Below, piece by piece: positions 7,038-13,547 of a stretch of 20,937 bases of DNA. The DNA is from DATEHQ01 sp035279525 (GTDB lineage: Bacteria > Chloroflexota > Dormibacteria > Dormibacterales > Dormibacteraceae): NCBI GenBank assembly GCA_035279525.1, contig DATEHQ010000138.1:1-20937 (forward strand), in the 5' to 3' direction. The notes beneath the pieces were generated by a model. That model did no database searches and was not told where the DNA came from. It saw only the letters and a program-made list of their open reading frames with translations. Made by a program: the position numbers and the translations under genes. The number at the start of each line of letters is the position of its first letter. The stretch's first letter is position 1.

Positions 7038-7675
7038 ACCTGCTTCTGTACGGCGCCCCCGGCTCCGGCAAGGGGACGCAGGCCAACATGCTGCGTTCGC
7101 GTTTCGGCATCCCGCACATCGCGACCGGCGACATGCTCCGCGCCGAGATCCAGGCCGGCACGGCGCTCGGCCGCCAGGCCCAGCCGATCCTGGCCGCCGG
7201 CCAGTACGTCTCCGACGCGATCATGATCGGGATGATCCGGAACCGCCTGCGGCTTCCGGATTGCGAGCCCGGCTTCATCATCGACGGCTTTCCGCGGACC
7301 GTTCCACAGGCCAGGGCGCTCGACCAGCTGATGGAAGAGCTCGACACGCGCATCGACCGGGTGATCTACCTCGAGGTCCCGCTCGCCGAGCTCCTGCACC
7401 GGCTTTCGGGCCGGCTCGTGTGCCCCGTCTGCCAGCGGACGTACCCACCGGTGGCGGCGGCGTGTCAGGTCGACGGCAGCCCGCTGGTGCAGCGCGAAGA
7501 CGACAAGCCCGAGGCGGTCAAGCCCCGGATCGAGATCTACCTCGAGAAGACGGTGCCCGTGCTCGACCACTACCGTGGCGGCGGCCTGGTTTCGGAGATC
7601 GACGGCCGGGGCACGATCGAAGACATAAGCCGCCAGGTCCTGGCCGCCGTCAACGGTAAGGTGAAGACGAAGTGA
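7034..7675 (+). CDS. adk: adenylate kinase, zinc-LID type
   Basis: Adenylate kinase interconverts ATP + AMP and 2 ADP in the cytosol. The 213-aa product has the P-loop GAPGSGKGT (residues 7-15), the AMP-binding TGDMLR near 31-36, and GFIIDGFPRT (80-89). The long LID domain carries a metal site of type C-x2-C...C-x2-D (C130, C133, C144, D147), as in zinc-containing Gram-positive enzymes. The loop between C133 and C144 is about six residues shorter than in the Bacillus enzymes. Start is GTG 7034, preceded by AAGG and AGGG at 7018-7026. The stop overlaps map. Confidence 0.97.
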   Translation: MNLLLYGAPGSGKGTQANMLRSRFGIPHIATGDMLRAEIQAGTALGRQAQPILAAGQYVSDAIMIGMIRNRLRLPDCEPGFIIDGFPRTVPQARALDQLMEELDTRIDRVIYLEVPLAELLHRLSGRLVCPVCQRTYPPVAAACQVDGSPLVQREDDKPEAVKPRIEIYLEKTVPVLDHYRGGGLVSEIDGRGTIEDISRQVLAAVNGKVKTK

Positions 7676-8427
7676 TCAACCTCAAGACCGCCCACGAGAT
7701 CGAGCTGATGGCGCGCGCGGGCAGCCTGCTCGCTTCGGTGCTGCCTCCGCTCAAGGCGGCCTGCAAGCCAGGAGTCAAGACGATCGAGCTCGACGTGATC
7801 GCCGATCGCCTGATCCGGGCCGGCGGCGCCACTCCCGGCTTTCTCGGCTACCACGGCTACCCGCGATCGATCTGCGTGTCGATCAACGACGAGGCTGTGC
7901 ACGGCATCCCAGGCAACCGCAAGATCGCCGAGGGAGACCTGGTCAGCCTCGACCTCGGCCTGATCCTGGAAGGCTTCTGGGCCGACGTCGGCATCACGGT
8001 CGGCGTGGGCAAGATCACGCCCGAGGCGGCGCGCCTGCTCAAGGTCACCGAGGAGGCCCTGTACGTCGGCATCGACAAGGCCCGCCCGGGGGGCTACCTC
8101 GGCGACGTCTCGTCCGCCATCCAGAAGCACGTCGAGGCGGCCGGCTTCTCGGTCATCCGCCAGTTCGTGGGGCATGGGATCGGGCGACAGATGCACGAGG
8201 ACCCGCAGGTCCCGAACTTCGGCAAGCCCGGCGACCTCCCGCGGCTCAAGCCGGGCATGACGCTCGCCATCGAGCCGATGGTCAACGCGGGCTCCTACGA
8301 GGTCTACATGAAGCCTGACAACTGGACGATCTGCACCGCCGACGGCTCCCTCTCCGCCTACTGGGAGCACACCGTCGCTATCACAGAAAAGGGGCCCGTC
8401 GTACTCACGAAGGGAGCGCTCGACTGA
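7672..8427 (+). CDS. map: methionine aminopeptidase, type I
   Basis: This enzyme removes the initiator methionine from nascent proteins. The 251-aa sequence has all expected residues of the pita-bread fold: substrate His H77 (EAVHGIP), metal ligands D94 (SLDLG), D105 (WADVGIT), H168 (FVGHGIGR), E201 (AIEPMV) and E232 (YWEHTVAI). The His and metal-ligand set is complete, so it should be active. The GTG start at 7672 overlaps the adk stop (GTGA). There is no N-terminal zinc-finger or SH3-binding extension, so it is the short bacterial class. The adk-map-infA order is typical of Terrabacteria spc operons. Confidence 0.97.
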   Translation: MINLKTAHEIELMARAGSLLASVLPPLKAACKPGVKTIELDVIADRLIRAGGATPGFLGYHGYPRSICVSINDEAVHGIPGNRKIAEGDLVSLDLGLILEGFWADVGITVGVGKITPEAARLLKVTEEALYVGIDKARPGGYLGDVSSAIQKHVEAAGFSVIRQFVGHGIGRQMHEDPQVPNFGKPGDLPRLKPGMTLAIEPMVNAGSYEVYMKPDNWTICTADGSLSAYWEHTVAITEKGPVVLTKGALD

Positions 8428-8442
8428 GGCTGCACGCGACTT

Positions 8443-8451
8443 TGGTACAAT
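8443..8451 (+). promoter_or_regulatory. extended -10 promoter element for leaderless infA
   Basis: The nine bases TGGTACAAT form a near-consensus extended -10 element (TGn followed by TACAAT, 5 of 6 to TATAAT). The last T is 8 bases before the best infA start codon, GTG 8460, so transcription would begin at or within 1-2 bases of that G. No convincing -35 is seen, which extended -10 promoters tolerate. It sits in the only gap of the map-infA-rpmJ stretch, and no Shine-Dalgarno sequence precedes infA. All of this points to an internal promoter producing a leaderless mRNA. This is inferred from sequence alone. Confidence 0.55.
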
Positions 8452-8459
8452 CGCGGTTC

Positions 8460-8675
8460 GTGCCCCAACGCCCCCCACTCGTGAAGGGGGTCGTGGTGGA
8501 GCCTCTTCCCAACGGTGTCTACCGGGTCGAGCTCGAGAACGGGGCGAAGGTCCTCGCCCACGTCGCCGATCGCGCCGGCACCCATTTCACCCGGCTTCTC
8601 GCCGGGGACAAGGTGGGGGTCGAGCTGTCGAAGAGCGATCGGTCGAGAGGACGAATTCGAGAGATTTGGAGATGA
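8460..8675 (+). CDS. infA: translation initiation factor IF-1
   Basis: IF-1 binds the ribosomal A site during initiation. The OB-fold core is clear: KGVVVEPLPNGVYRVELENGAKVLAHVADRAG...FTRLLAGDKVGVELSKSDRSRGRI. GTG 8460 gives 71 aa and nine residues before the conserved Gly, as in E. coli IF-1. An alternative in-frame TTG at 8442 would overlap the -10 element at 8446-8451 and would add six unmatched residues; GTG 8481 would be too short. The loop after VLAHV reads ADRAGTHFTRLL in place of the usual SGKMRKNYIRIL, so it is a somewhat diverged IF-1. It overlaps rpmJ by ATGA. Confidence 0.93.
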   Translation: MPQRPPLVKGVVVEPLPNGVYRVELENGAKVLAHVADRAGTHFTRLLAGDKVGVELSKSDRSRGRIREIWR

Positions 8676-8788
8676 AGGTACGTCCGTCCGTCAAGAAGAT
8701 GTGTCCGAGCTGCAAGGTGATCAAGCGCAACGGAGTGGTGCGCGTGATCTGCTCGAAGACACCCAAGCATAAACAGAGGCAGGGTTAG
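8672..8788 (+). CDS. rpmJ: 50S ribosomal protein L36, zinc form
   Basis: L36 is the smallest 50S protein and binds 23S rRNA near the L7/L12 stalk base. The 38-codon gene reads MKVRPSVKKMCPSCKVIKRN and continues to the family end KHKQRQG. The zinc ligands C11, C14, C27 and H33 are all present, so it is the zinc-binding form. The ATG overlaps the infA stop (ATGA 8672-8675), and rpsM follows 11 bases after the stop. It is easily missed because of its size. Confidence 0.96.
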   Translation: MKVRPSVKKMCPSCKVIKRNGVVRVICSKTPKHKQRQG

Positions 8789-8799
8789 GGGGCAGCTAG

Positions 8800-9198
8800 A
8801 TGGCGAGAATCGCGGGCGTCGACATACCGCCGCAGAAGCGCGTGGTCGTTTCACTGACCTACATCACCGGCATCGGTGACACCACGGCCAAGAAGATCCT
8901 GAAGATGGCCAACATCGATCCCGAGAGGCGCACCAGGGACATTCCCGAGGACGAGGTCGGCCGCCTACGCCAGGTTATCGACCGGCTCGCCACGGCCAAG
9001 GAGATCCTGATCGAGGGAGACCTCCGGCGCGACGTGGCGACGAACATCAAGCGGCTCACCGAGATCGGTTCATACCGCGGCATGCGGCACCGCCGCGGTC
9101 TTCCGGTGCGCGGCCAGCGGACGCGCACCAACGCGCGCAGCCGCCGCGGTCCAAAGCGCGCTGTCGCCGGCAAGAAGAAGGTCAAGGCAGGCAAGTAG
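8800..9198 (+). CDS. rpsM: 30S ribosomal protein S13
   Basis: S13 sits in the 30S head and contacts the P-site tRNA and the 50S (bridge B1). The 132-aa protein begins MARIAGVDIPPQKRVVVSLTYITGIG and has the helix-hairpin-helix region, the IGSYRGMRHRRGLPVRGQRTRTNAR signature, and a basic C-terminus ending KKKVKAGK. A G-rich run AGGGGG (8787-8792) lies 7 bases before the ATG. The 11 bases GCAGCTAGATG at its start are repeated at the start of rpsK. Confidence 0.97.
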   Translation: MARIAGVDIPPQKRVVVSLTYITGIGDTTAKKILKMANIDPERRTRDIPEDEVGRLRQVIDRLATAKEILIEGDLRRDVATNIKRLTEIGSYRGMRHRRGLPVRGQRTRTNARSRRGPKRAVAGKKKVKAGK

Positions 9199-9205
9199 CA
9201 GCTAG

Positions 9206-9601
9206 ATGACGAAGCAGAAAAAGGTCGTCCGCACCAGGCGCCGCGAGCGCAAGAACGTGGTCGCCGGCCAGGCGCACGTCCAGAGCACCTTCAACAACAC
9301 GATCATCTCGATCAGCGACGTGGACGGCAACATCATCGCGTGGGGCTCGGCCGGCGGCCAGGGCTTCAAGGGCAGCCGCAAGTCGACTCCCTTTGCCGCC
9401 CAGGTCACGGCGGAGGCCACCGCGAAGAAGGCGCTCGAGCACGGCATGCGCTCGATCGAGGTTTTCGTCCGCGGCCCGGGCGCCGGCCGCGAGGCCGCGA
9501 TCCGCTCGCTGCAGGCGACGGGCCTCGAGGTGAGCGCGATCACAGACGTGACGCCCATTCCTCACAACGGCTGCCGGCCACCCAAGCGGCGCCGAGTTTA
9601 A
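9206..9601 (+). CDS. rpsK: 30S ribosomal protein S11
   Basis: S11 lines the mRNA exit side of the 30S platform. The 131-aa sequence has a basic N-terminus, then VQSTFNNTIISISDVDGNIIAWGSAGGQGFKGSRKSTPFAAQ and the C-terminal VRGPGAGREAAIRSLQATGLEVSAITDVTPIPHNGCRPPKRRRV, all canonical. The start ATG comes 7 bases after the rpsM stop and lacks a strong Shine-Dalgarno sequence, so translation is probably coupled to rpsM. A 179-base non-coding stretch follows. Confidence 0.97.
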   Translation: MTKQKKVVRTRRRERKNVVAGQAHVQSTFNNTIISISDVDGNIIAWGSAGGQGFKGSRKSTPFAAQVTAEATAKKALEHGMRSIEVFVRGPGAGREAAIRSLQATGLEVSAITDVTPIPHNGCRPPKRRRV

Positions 9602-9780
9602 GTGGTCTCCTCCGCGATCGTCACCGCCATCTCATCGGCCCAGTTCGCCGATGCGTGTGTCGCCTCCTGTGCGCGCTCGGTCGCGCACGAACGAGTGCGC
9701 TCCCTCGCGTGCTCGTCGGCTTCTTCGCCTCGGCGCCCGGGGCCGCGATCTGGCGGCGCCGCCGCGGGAGGAGCCCACTA
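9602..9780 (+). promoter_or_regulatory. structured leader upstream of rpsD (candidate S4 autoregulatory site)
   Basis: This 179-base gap is anomalous within an operon whose other gaps are mostly under 50 bases. It holds two consecutive hairpins: stem 9669-9675 with 9682-9688 (7 perfect pairs, six-base loop), and stem 9691-9700 with 9707-9716 (10 pairs including two G-T wobbles, six-base loop). A third self-complementary block, GGCGGCGCCGCC, lies at 9752-9763, next to a strong ribosome binding site GGAGGAG (9767-9773), 7 bases from the rpsD ATG. S4 represses its own synthesis through mRNA structures in both E. coli and Bacillus, so an S4 leader is plausible; a promoter or attenuator is the alternative. 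No match to a known S4 leader fold was confirmed. Confidence 0.4.
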
Positions 9781-10401
9781 ATGGCGAACTACAGCGGCCC
9801 CGTGTGCCGGTTCTGCCGTCGCGAGGGCGCCAAGCTCTACCTGAAGGGCGAGCGGTGCTACACGCCGAAGTGCGCCATCGAGCGCCGCGCCTTTGCGCCC
9901 GGCATGCATGGGCAGGCCCGCAAGCGCAAGACGTCCGACTACGGCCTGCAGCTGCGAGCGAAGCAGAAGGCGCGCCGCATCTACGGCCTGCTCGAGAAGC
10001 AGTTCCGCAACTACTTCGACCAGGCTTCGACCGAGCCGGGCGTCACGGGCATCAACCTGCTTCGCCACCTCGAGCTCCGACTGGACAACGTCGTCTACAG
10101 GCTGGGCCTCGGCACCTCGCGCAAGCAGGCCCGACAGCTGGTCAGCCACCGGCACTTCGAGATCAACGGGAAGACGGTGAACGTCCCGTCGTACCAGCTC
10201 AAGCCCGGCGACGAGCTCAAGGTGAAGGGCTCGGACGGCGTGTTCGACGTGGTGCTGGACGCATCCAAGGTGCGCCCGGTGCCGTCATGGCTTTCATTCA
10301 ACACGGACGACAAGTCCGCCAAGATCCTCGCCCGGCCCGACCGGCATGAGATGGAGACCGGGGTCGAGGAGCAGCTGATCGTGGAGTTCTACTCTCGGTA
10401 A
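9781..10401 (+). CDS. rpsD: 30S ribosomal protein S4, zinc form
   Basis: S4 nucleates 16S rRNA folding of the 30S body. The 206-aa protein starts MANYSGPVCRFCRREGAKLYLKG and has a four-cysteine zinc site, C9, C12, C26 and C31, as in Thermus. The S4 RNA-binding domain (residues about 95-160) includes HLELRLDNVVYRLGLGTSRKQARQLVSHRHFEINGKTVNVPS, and the end is VEEQLIVEFYSR. The frame is open upstream to 9340, but GGAGGAG 7 bases before ATG 9781 and the family N-terminus fix the start. Confidence 0.97.
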   Translation: MANYSGPVCRFCRREGAKLYLKGERCYTPKCAIERRAFAPGMHGQARKRKTSDYGLQLRAKQKARRIYGLLEKQFRNYFDQASTEPGVTGINLLRHLELRLDNVVYRLGLGTSRKQARQLVSHRHFEINGKTVNVPSYQLKPGDELKVKGSDGVFDVVLDASKVRPVPSWLSFNTDDKSAKILARPDRHEMETGVEEQLIVEFYSR

Positions 10402-10426
10402 AGGGACGGAGGTAAAAGCACCCAAG

Positions 10427-11395
10427 TTGGCAATTGACACCCAGATGACTGTGACCCCCCAGGTCCGGAAGCTCGAGACGAGCGCGAACTACGGCAAGTT
10501 CGACATCGAGCCGCTCGACCCTGGCTTCGGGACGACCCTCGGCAACACGCTTCGCCGCGTGCTGCTGTCCTCGCTGTGGGGCGCTGCGGTGACGTCGATC
10601 CAGATCGATGGGGTCGCGCACGAGTTCACGGCGATACCTCACGTCAAGGAGGACGTGACCGAGGTCATCCTGAACCTCAAGAAGCTGCGCTTGAAGAGCT
10701 TCACCGAGGACCCGTTGACGCTTCTGCTTGACGTCAAGGGCCCGGCTGAGGTGCGCGCATCGCACGTCCAGGCCACCTCGGACGTCGACATCGTCAACCC
10801 CGACCTGTACATCTGCACGCTGGCCGCCAAGGGCCACCTGCGGATGGAGCTCAACGTGGAGCGCGGCAAGGGCTACGTGCCCGCGGAGCGCAACAAGCAC
10901 GAAGGCCAGCCCATCGGTGTCATCCCGATCGACTCCATCTTCTCGCCCGTCGAGAAGGCGAACTTCGTCGTCGAGAAGACGCGTGTCGGACAGTCGACCG
11001 ACTTCGACCGCCTGATCATCGAGGTCTGGACAGACGGCACCATGTCACCCGAGGAGGCGGTCAGCCATTCGGCCGAGCTCTTCACCCAGCATCTCCGCCT
11101 CTTCGTCAATTTCGGACCCGAGATCGACAAGACGGCGGCCGACCAGCGCGGTGAGAAGACCGGTCAGAACCGGTTGATGGACACTCCGATCGAGGAGCTC
11201 GACCTGTCGGTGCGCGCCTTCAACTGCCTGAAAGCCAACGAGATCCAGACGGTGGGTCAGCTGCTCCAGAAGCGCGAAGAGGAGCTGCTGGCGCTGAGGA
11301 ACTTCGGCCGCAAGTCGCTCGACGAGATCAAGGAGAAGCTGGTCGAGAAAGGCTTCATCAAGCCCGAAGAGATGGGCACGGTTCTGCGGAGCTAG
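10427..11395 (+). CDS. rpoA: DNA-directed RNA polymerase alpha subunit
   Basis: The alpha dimer scaffolds RNA polymerase assembly and contacts promoter DNA and activators. The N-terminal domain (residues 20-235) includes FGTTLGNTLRRVLLSSLWGAAVTSIQI and the E-rich dimer region; the C-terminal domain (about 254-310) has IEELDLSVRAFNCLKANEIQTVGQLL and LRNFGRKSLDEIKEKL. R263 corresponds to the E. coli UP-element residue R265. The start is TTG 10427, with GGAGGT at 10408-10413 about 13 bases upstream; ATG 10445 is the alternative but lies even further from it. Length 322 aa is normal. Confidence 0.97.
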   Translation: MAIDTQMTVTPQVRKLETSANYGKFDIEPLDPGFGTTLGNTLRRVLLSSLWGAAVTSIQIDGVAHEFTAIPHVKEDVTEVILNLKKLRLKSFTEDPLTLLLDVKGPAEVRASHVQATSDVDIVNPDLYICTLAAKGHLRMELNVERGKGYVPAERNKHEGQPIGVIPIDSIFSPVEKANFVVEKTRVGQSTDFDRLIIEVWTDGTMSPEEAVSHSAELFTQHLRLFVNFGPEIDKTAADQRGEKTGQNRLMDTPIEELDLSVRAFNCLKANEIQTVGQLLQKREEELLALRNFGRKSLDEIKEKLVEKGFIKPEEMGTVLRS

Positions 11396-11401
11396 ACCGC
11401 A

Positions 11402-11755
11402 TTGCGCCACCAACGGAGCGGCCGCCGCTTCAACCGCGACACCGATGCCCGCAAGGCGCTGATGCGCAACCTGTGCACGTCGCTGCTGGAGAGCGGCCGC
11501 ATCACCACGACGGAGGCCAAAGCCAAAGAGCTGCGGCGCTGGGTCGAGCGCCTGATCACGACCGCCAAGGACCAGGACGTCAACGCGCGGCGGCGCGTGA
11601 GCGAAGAGGTGTCCAAACCGGAGGTCGTAGAGCGGCTCTTCTCGAACCTGATGCCGCGGCTCTCGGAGCGGCCGGGGGGCTACACACGAATCATCCACAA
11701 GGGCCCGCGAGTTGGCGACGCCGCACCGATGGTGATCATCGAACTGGTCGACTGA
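11402..11755 (+). CDS. rplQ: 50S ribosomal protein L17
   Basis: L17 binds 23S rRNA near the tunnel exit. The 117-aa product begins (M)RHQRSGRRFNRDTDARKALMRNLCTSLLESGRITTTEAKAKELR, the family signature, and ends RPGGYTRIIHKGPRVGDAAPMVIIELVD. The initiator is TTG at 11402, only 6 bases after the rpoA stop, with a CGGAG inside the rpoA end (11386-11390) as the likely ribosome binding site. It is the last gene of the classical alpha operon; a 189-base structured gap follows. Confidence 0.97.
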   Translation: MRHQRSGRRFNRDTDARKALMRNLCTSLLESGRITTTEAKAKELRRWVERLITTAKDQDVNARRRVSEEVSKPEVVERLFSNLMPRLSERPGGYTRIIHKGPRVGDAAPMVIIELVD

Positions 11756-11769
11756 CAACGAGCAAGCAT

Positions 11770-11819
11770 CGCGGGGGAGACAGGCGTCCTCACCCGCGCT
11801 CTAACAAATGAATATCAAG
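11770..11819 (+). repeat. direct repeat, copy 1 of the truA start-region element
   Basis: Fifty bases nearly identical to 11906-11956: aligned by eye, two substitutions and one missing G over 51 columns. The unit is a hairpin (arms around a central AGGC, 11772-11794 region) followed by CTAACAA, an ATG start codon and the nine bases AATATCAAG. The same start-codon context opens truA in copy 2 (there GTG). Copy offset is 136 bases; the 86 bases between copies resemble neither truA nor rplQ. Confidence 0.85.
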
Positions 11820-11948
11820 ACGAGGTGCGAAGGCCGGATTCATTCCGGCCGTCACCGAGCGTATCCACCAAGTCTCCTCGCGCCGTGCGGGGGAGGAGGG
11901 GGTACCGCGGGGGAGGACAGGCGTCCTCACCCGCGCACTAACAAGTGA
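11808..11948 (+). other. possible 46-codon leader frame ending on the truA start
   Basis: The ATG inside repeat copy 1 opens a 46-codon frame that begins MNIKTRCEGRIHSGRH and ends at TGA 11946-11948, overlapping the truA GTG (GTGA). Its first four residues equal those of TruA because the start region is duplicated. The peptide is Arg/Gly/Pro-rich, has no ribosome binding site and matches no family I know. It could be a broken duplicate of the truA start, a coupling leader peptide, or coincidence. Confidence 0.2.
11832..11850. repeat. perfect hairpin between the truA-leader repeats
   Basis: GGCCGGA and TCCGGCC pair perfectly over 7 bases around a five-base loop (TTCAT). It lies 77 bases after the rplQ stop. 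It could act as a transcription terminator stem for the alpha operon, but there is no following T-run, so a classical intrinsic terminator is not supported. A second weaker stem, CTCCTC 11874-11879 with GAGGAG 11893-11898, lies downstream. Confidence 0.5.
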
Positions 11949-11956
11949 ATATCAAG
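11906..11956 (+). repeat. direct repeat, copy 2, covering the truA start
   Basis: This copy has the more perfect hairpin: GCGGGGGAGGAC (11907-11918) pairs with GTCCTCACCCGC (11923-11934) around AGGC, 11 of 12 positions matching. It is followed by ACTAACAA and the truA GTG with its first codons. The 11-base block GCGGGGGAGGA also occurs at 11887-11897, so the G-rich arm is present about three times in 150 bases. Being immediately upstream of the start codon, the hairpin could influence truA translation, which otherwise has no clear Shine-Dalgarno sequence. Confidence 0.8.
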
Positions 11957-12676
11957 GTCGTGCTGGAGTACGACGGGAGGAGCTTTTTGGGCTGGCAACA
12001 GCAGGCGAGAGGCAGGACCGTCGAAGCCGAGCTGAGGCGGGCGCTGCGCGAGATCACGGGCCAGGACCACAAGGTCTACGCCGCGGGTCGAACCGACGCG
12101 GGCGCCCACGCCGAAGGCCAGGTGGCGAACTTTCAAACCGACGGCCGGATGTCGCCGCGACGGATGATGGGCGCCCTCAACGCGAGGCTGCCGGAGGACG
12201 TAGCGGTGCTGTCGGCGGAAGTCGTGCCCGACGATTTCCACTCGCGCTACTCAGCCCGCTGGCGGCGCTACCGGTACCGATACCTGGACCGCCCCTCGCG
12301 GCCGGCCGTCGAGCGCGGCCGGTGCTGGCATGTGCGAGGCGAGCTGGACGTGGACGCCATGTCACGGGCGGCGAGATCGCTCACCGGCAGGCACGACTGG
12401 ACGAGCTTCTGCTCTGCGTCCGAGCCGCGAGATTCGCGGGTGCGTGAGATGCGCACCCCGACCGTCGCGCGCCGAGGACAGTTCGTCGAGCTGGAGCTGG
12501 TCGGTGAAGGATTCCTCCGCGGCCTGGTGAGAAGCCTCGCCGGAGCGCTGGCCGAGGTGGGCCTGGGCCGGCGGCCGCCGGGGTGGGTGGCGGAGGTCCT
12601 TCGCGCTCGGGACCGGCGGAGGGCGCCCCGCACGGCTCCCGCCGGGGGGCTGACCTTGATGGAAGTGATTTACTAA
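11945..12676 (+). CDS. truA: tRNA pseudouridine(38-40) synthase TruA
   Basis: TruA converts uridines 38-40 of the tRNA anticodon arm to pseudouridine. The 243-aa product begins (M)NIKVVLEYDGRSFLGWQQQ and contains the catalytic aspartate D51 in AAGRTDAGAHA, then FHSRYSARWRRYRYRY and the C-terminal GEGFLRGLVRSLAGALAEVGLGR, where most family members have FL.xMVR (Met replaced by Leu here). Start is GTG 11945, inside the duplicated leader element; the homologous N-terminus starts right there. Its position between rplQ and rplM is typical of many Terrabacteria. Confidence 0.95.
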   Translation: MNIKVVLEYDGRSFLGWQQQARGRTVEAELRRALREITGQDHKVYAAGRTDAGAHAEGQVANFQTDGRMSPRRMMGALNARLPEDVAVLSAEVVPDDFHSRYSARWRRYRYRYLDRPSRPAVERGRCWHVRGELDVDAMSRAARSLTGRHDWTSFCSASEPRDSRVREMRTPTVARRGQFVELELVGEGFLRGLVRSLAGALAEVGLGRRPPGWVAEVLRARDRRRAPRTAPAGGLTLMEVIY

Positions 12677-12694
12677 GGGACTCGCGAAAAAGAG

Positions 12695-13159
12695 ATGAGC
12701 AAACAGAAGACGTGGACGGCGAAAGCCGCCGATTTGAAGAGTGACTGGTACGTGGTCGACGCGACCGACCAGGTGCTCGGCCGCCTTGCCTCGGGCGTGG
12801 CGAGATTGCTGCGCGGCAAGCACAAGCCGACCTTCACCCCGCACTTGAACAGCGGCGACCACGTGGTCGTGATCAACGCGGCCAGGGTCAAGGTCACCGG
12901 CAACAAACGCGGCGGCAAGACGTACACGCGATACAGCGGCTACCCGGGCGGCCTCCGCAGCCGGACCCTGGAGAAGGCGCAGGAGATCGACCCGACCTTC
13001 CCCATCACCGCCGCTGTGAAGGGCATGCTCCAGCGCAACACCCTGGGGGCGGACATGCTCACCCGGCTCCGCGTCTACGCCGGACCGGATCACGGCCACC
13101 AGGCGCAAAAGCCGAAGGTGATCACCTTCGATGCCAAGGGAGAGATGAAGATTGGCTGA
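12695..13159 (+). CDS. rplM: 50S ribosomal protein L13
   Basis: L13 is an early assembly protein binding 23S rRNA. The 154-aa sequence has KTWTAKAADLKSDWYVVDATDQVLGRLAS at the N-terminus, then GKHKPTFTPHLNSGDHVVVINAARVKVTGNK, the YTRYSGYPGGLRSRTLE block and the VKGMLQRNTLGADMLTRLRVYAG motif. ATG 12695 lies 18 bases after the truA stop, with AAGGGA further upstream. It overlaps rpsI by 8 bases, so the two are coupled, as is usual for the rplM-rpsI pair. Confidence 0.97.
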   Translation: MSKQKTWTAKAADLKSDWYVVDATDQVLGRLASGVARLLRGKHKPTFTPHLNSGDHVVVINAARVKVTGNKRGGKTYTRYSGYPGGLRSRTLEKAQEIDPTFPITAAVKGMLQRNTLGADMLTRLRVYAGPDHGHQAQKPKVITFDAKGEMKIG

Positions 13160-13544
13160 CCCGTTCAATCGAGGCACCGGCCGGCGCAAGAACGCAATCG
13201 CGCGGGTGCGCCTGCAGCCCGGAGAGGGCCGTGTCACGGTCAACGAGAAAGACCCGCTGGCCTACCTCGGGCGCCGCGTCCTCGAGATGGCCGCCCTGGC
13301 GCCCCTGCGAGTCACGAGCACTCAGCGCAAGTTCGACATCAGCGTCAAGGTCGAGGGTGGAGGCACGAGCGGGCAGGCCGGCGCGATCGCCCACGGCATC
13401 GCCCGGGCGCTGTGCCGCTACGACCCCGACCTCAGGCCGGCCCTGAAGAAGGCCGGGCTCCTGACTCGCGACGCTCGGATGAAGGAGCGCAAGAAGTACG
13501 GGCTGAAGCGGGCGCGGAAGGCACCCCAGTACACAAAGCGGTAG
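13152..13544 (+). CDS. rpsI: 30S ribosomal protein S9
   Basis: S9 is in the 30S head; its C-terminal tail reaches the P-site tRNA. The 130-aa product has GTGRRKNAIARVRLQPGEGRVTVN, then GGGTSGQAGAIAHGIARALCRYDPDLRPALKKAGLLTRDARMKERKKYGLKRARKAPQYTKR, with the invariant C-terminal KR. The start is TTG 13152, inside the rplM end, preceded by an AGGGAGA run (13137-13143) at about 8 bases. This closes the ribosomal-protein block. Confidence 0.97.
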   Translation: MADPFNRGTGRRKNAIARVRLQPGEGRVTVNEKDPLAYLGRRVLEMAALAPLRVTSTQRKFDISVKVEGGGTSGQAGAIAHGIARALCRYDPDLRPALKKAGLLTRDARMKERKKYGLKRARKAPQYTKR

Positions 13545-13547
13545 ACA

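Noticed and set aside
10433..10438. TTGACA inside the rpoA start region as a promoter -35
   Set aside because: No acceptable -10 lies 16-18 bases downstream; the bases are coding (Ile-Asp-Thr).
11832..11850. Intrinsic terminator after rplQ
   Set aside because: A good stem is present but no T-run follows, so it is reported only as a hairpin.
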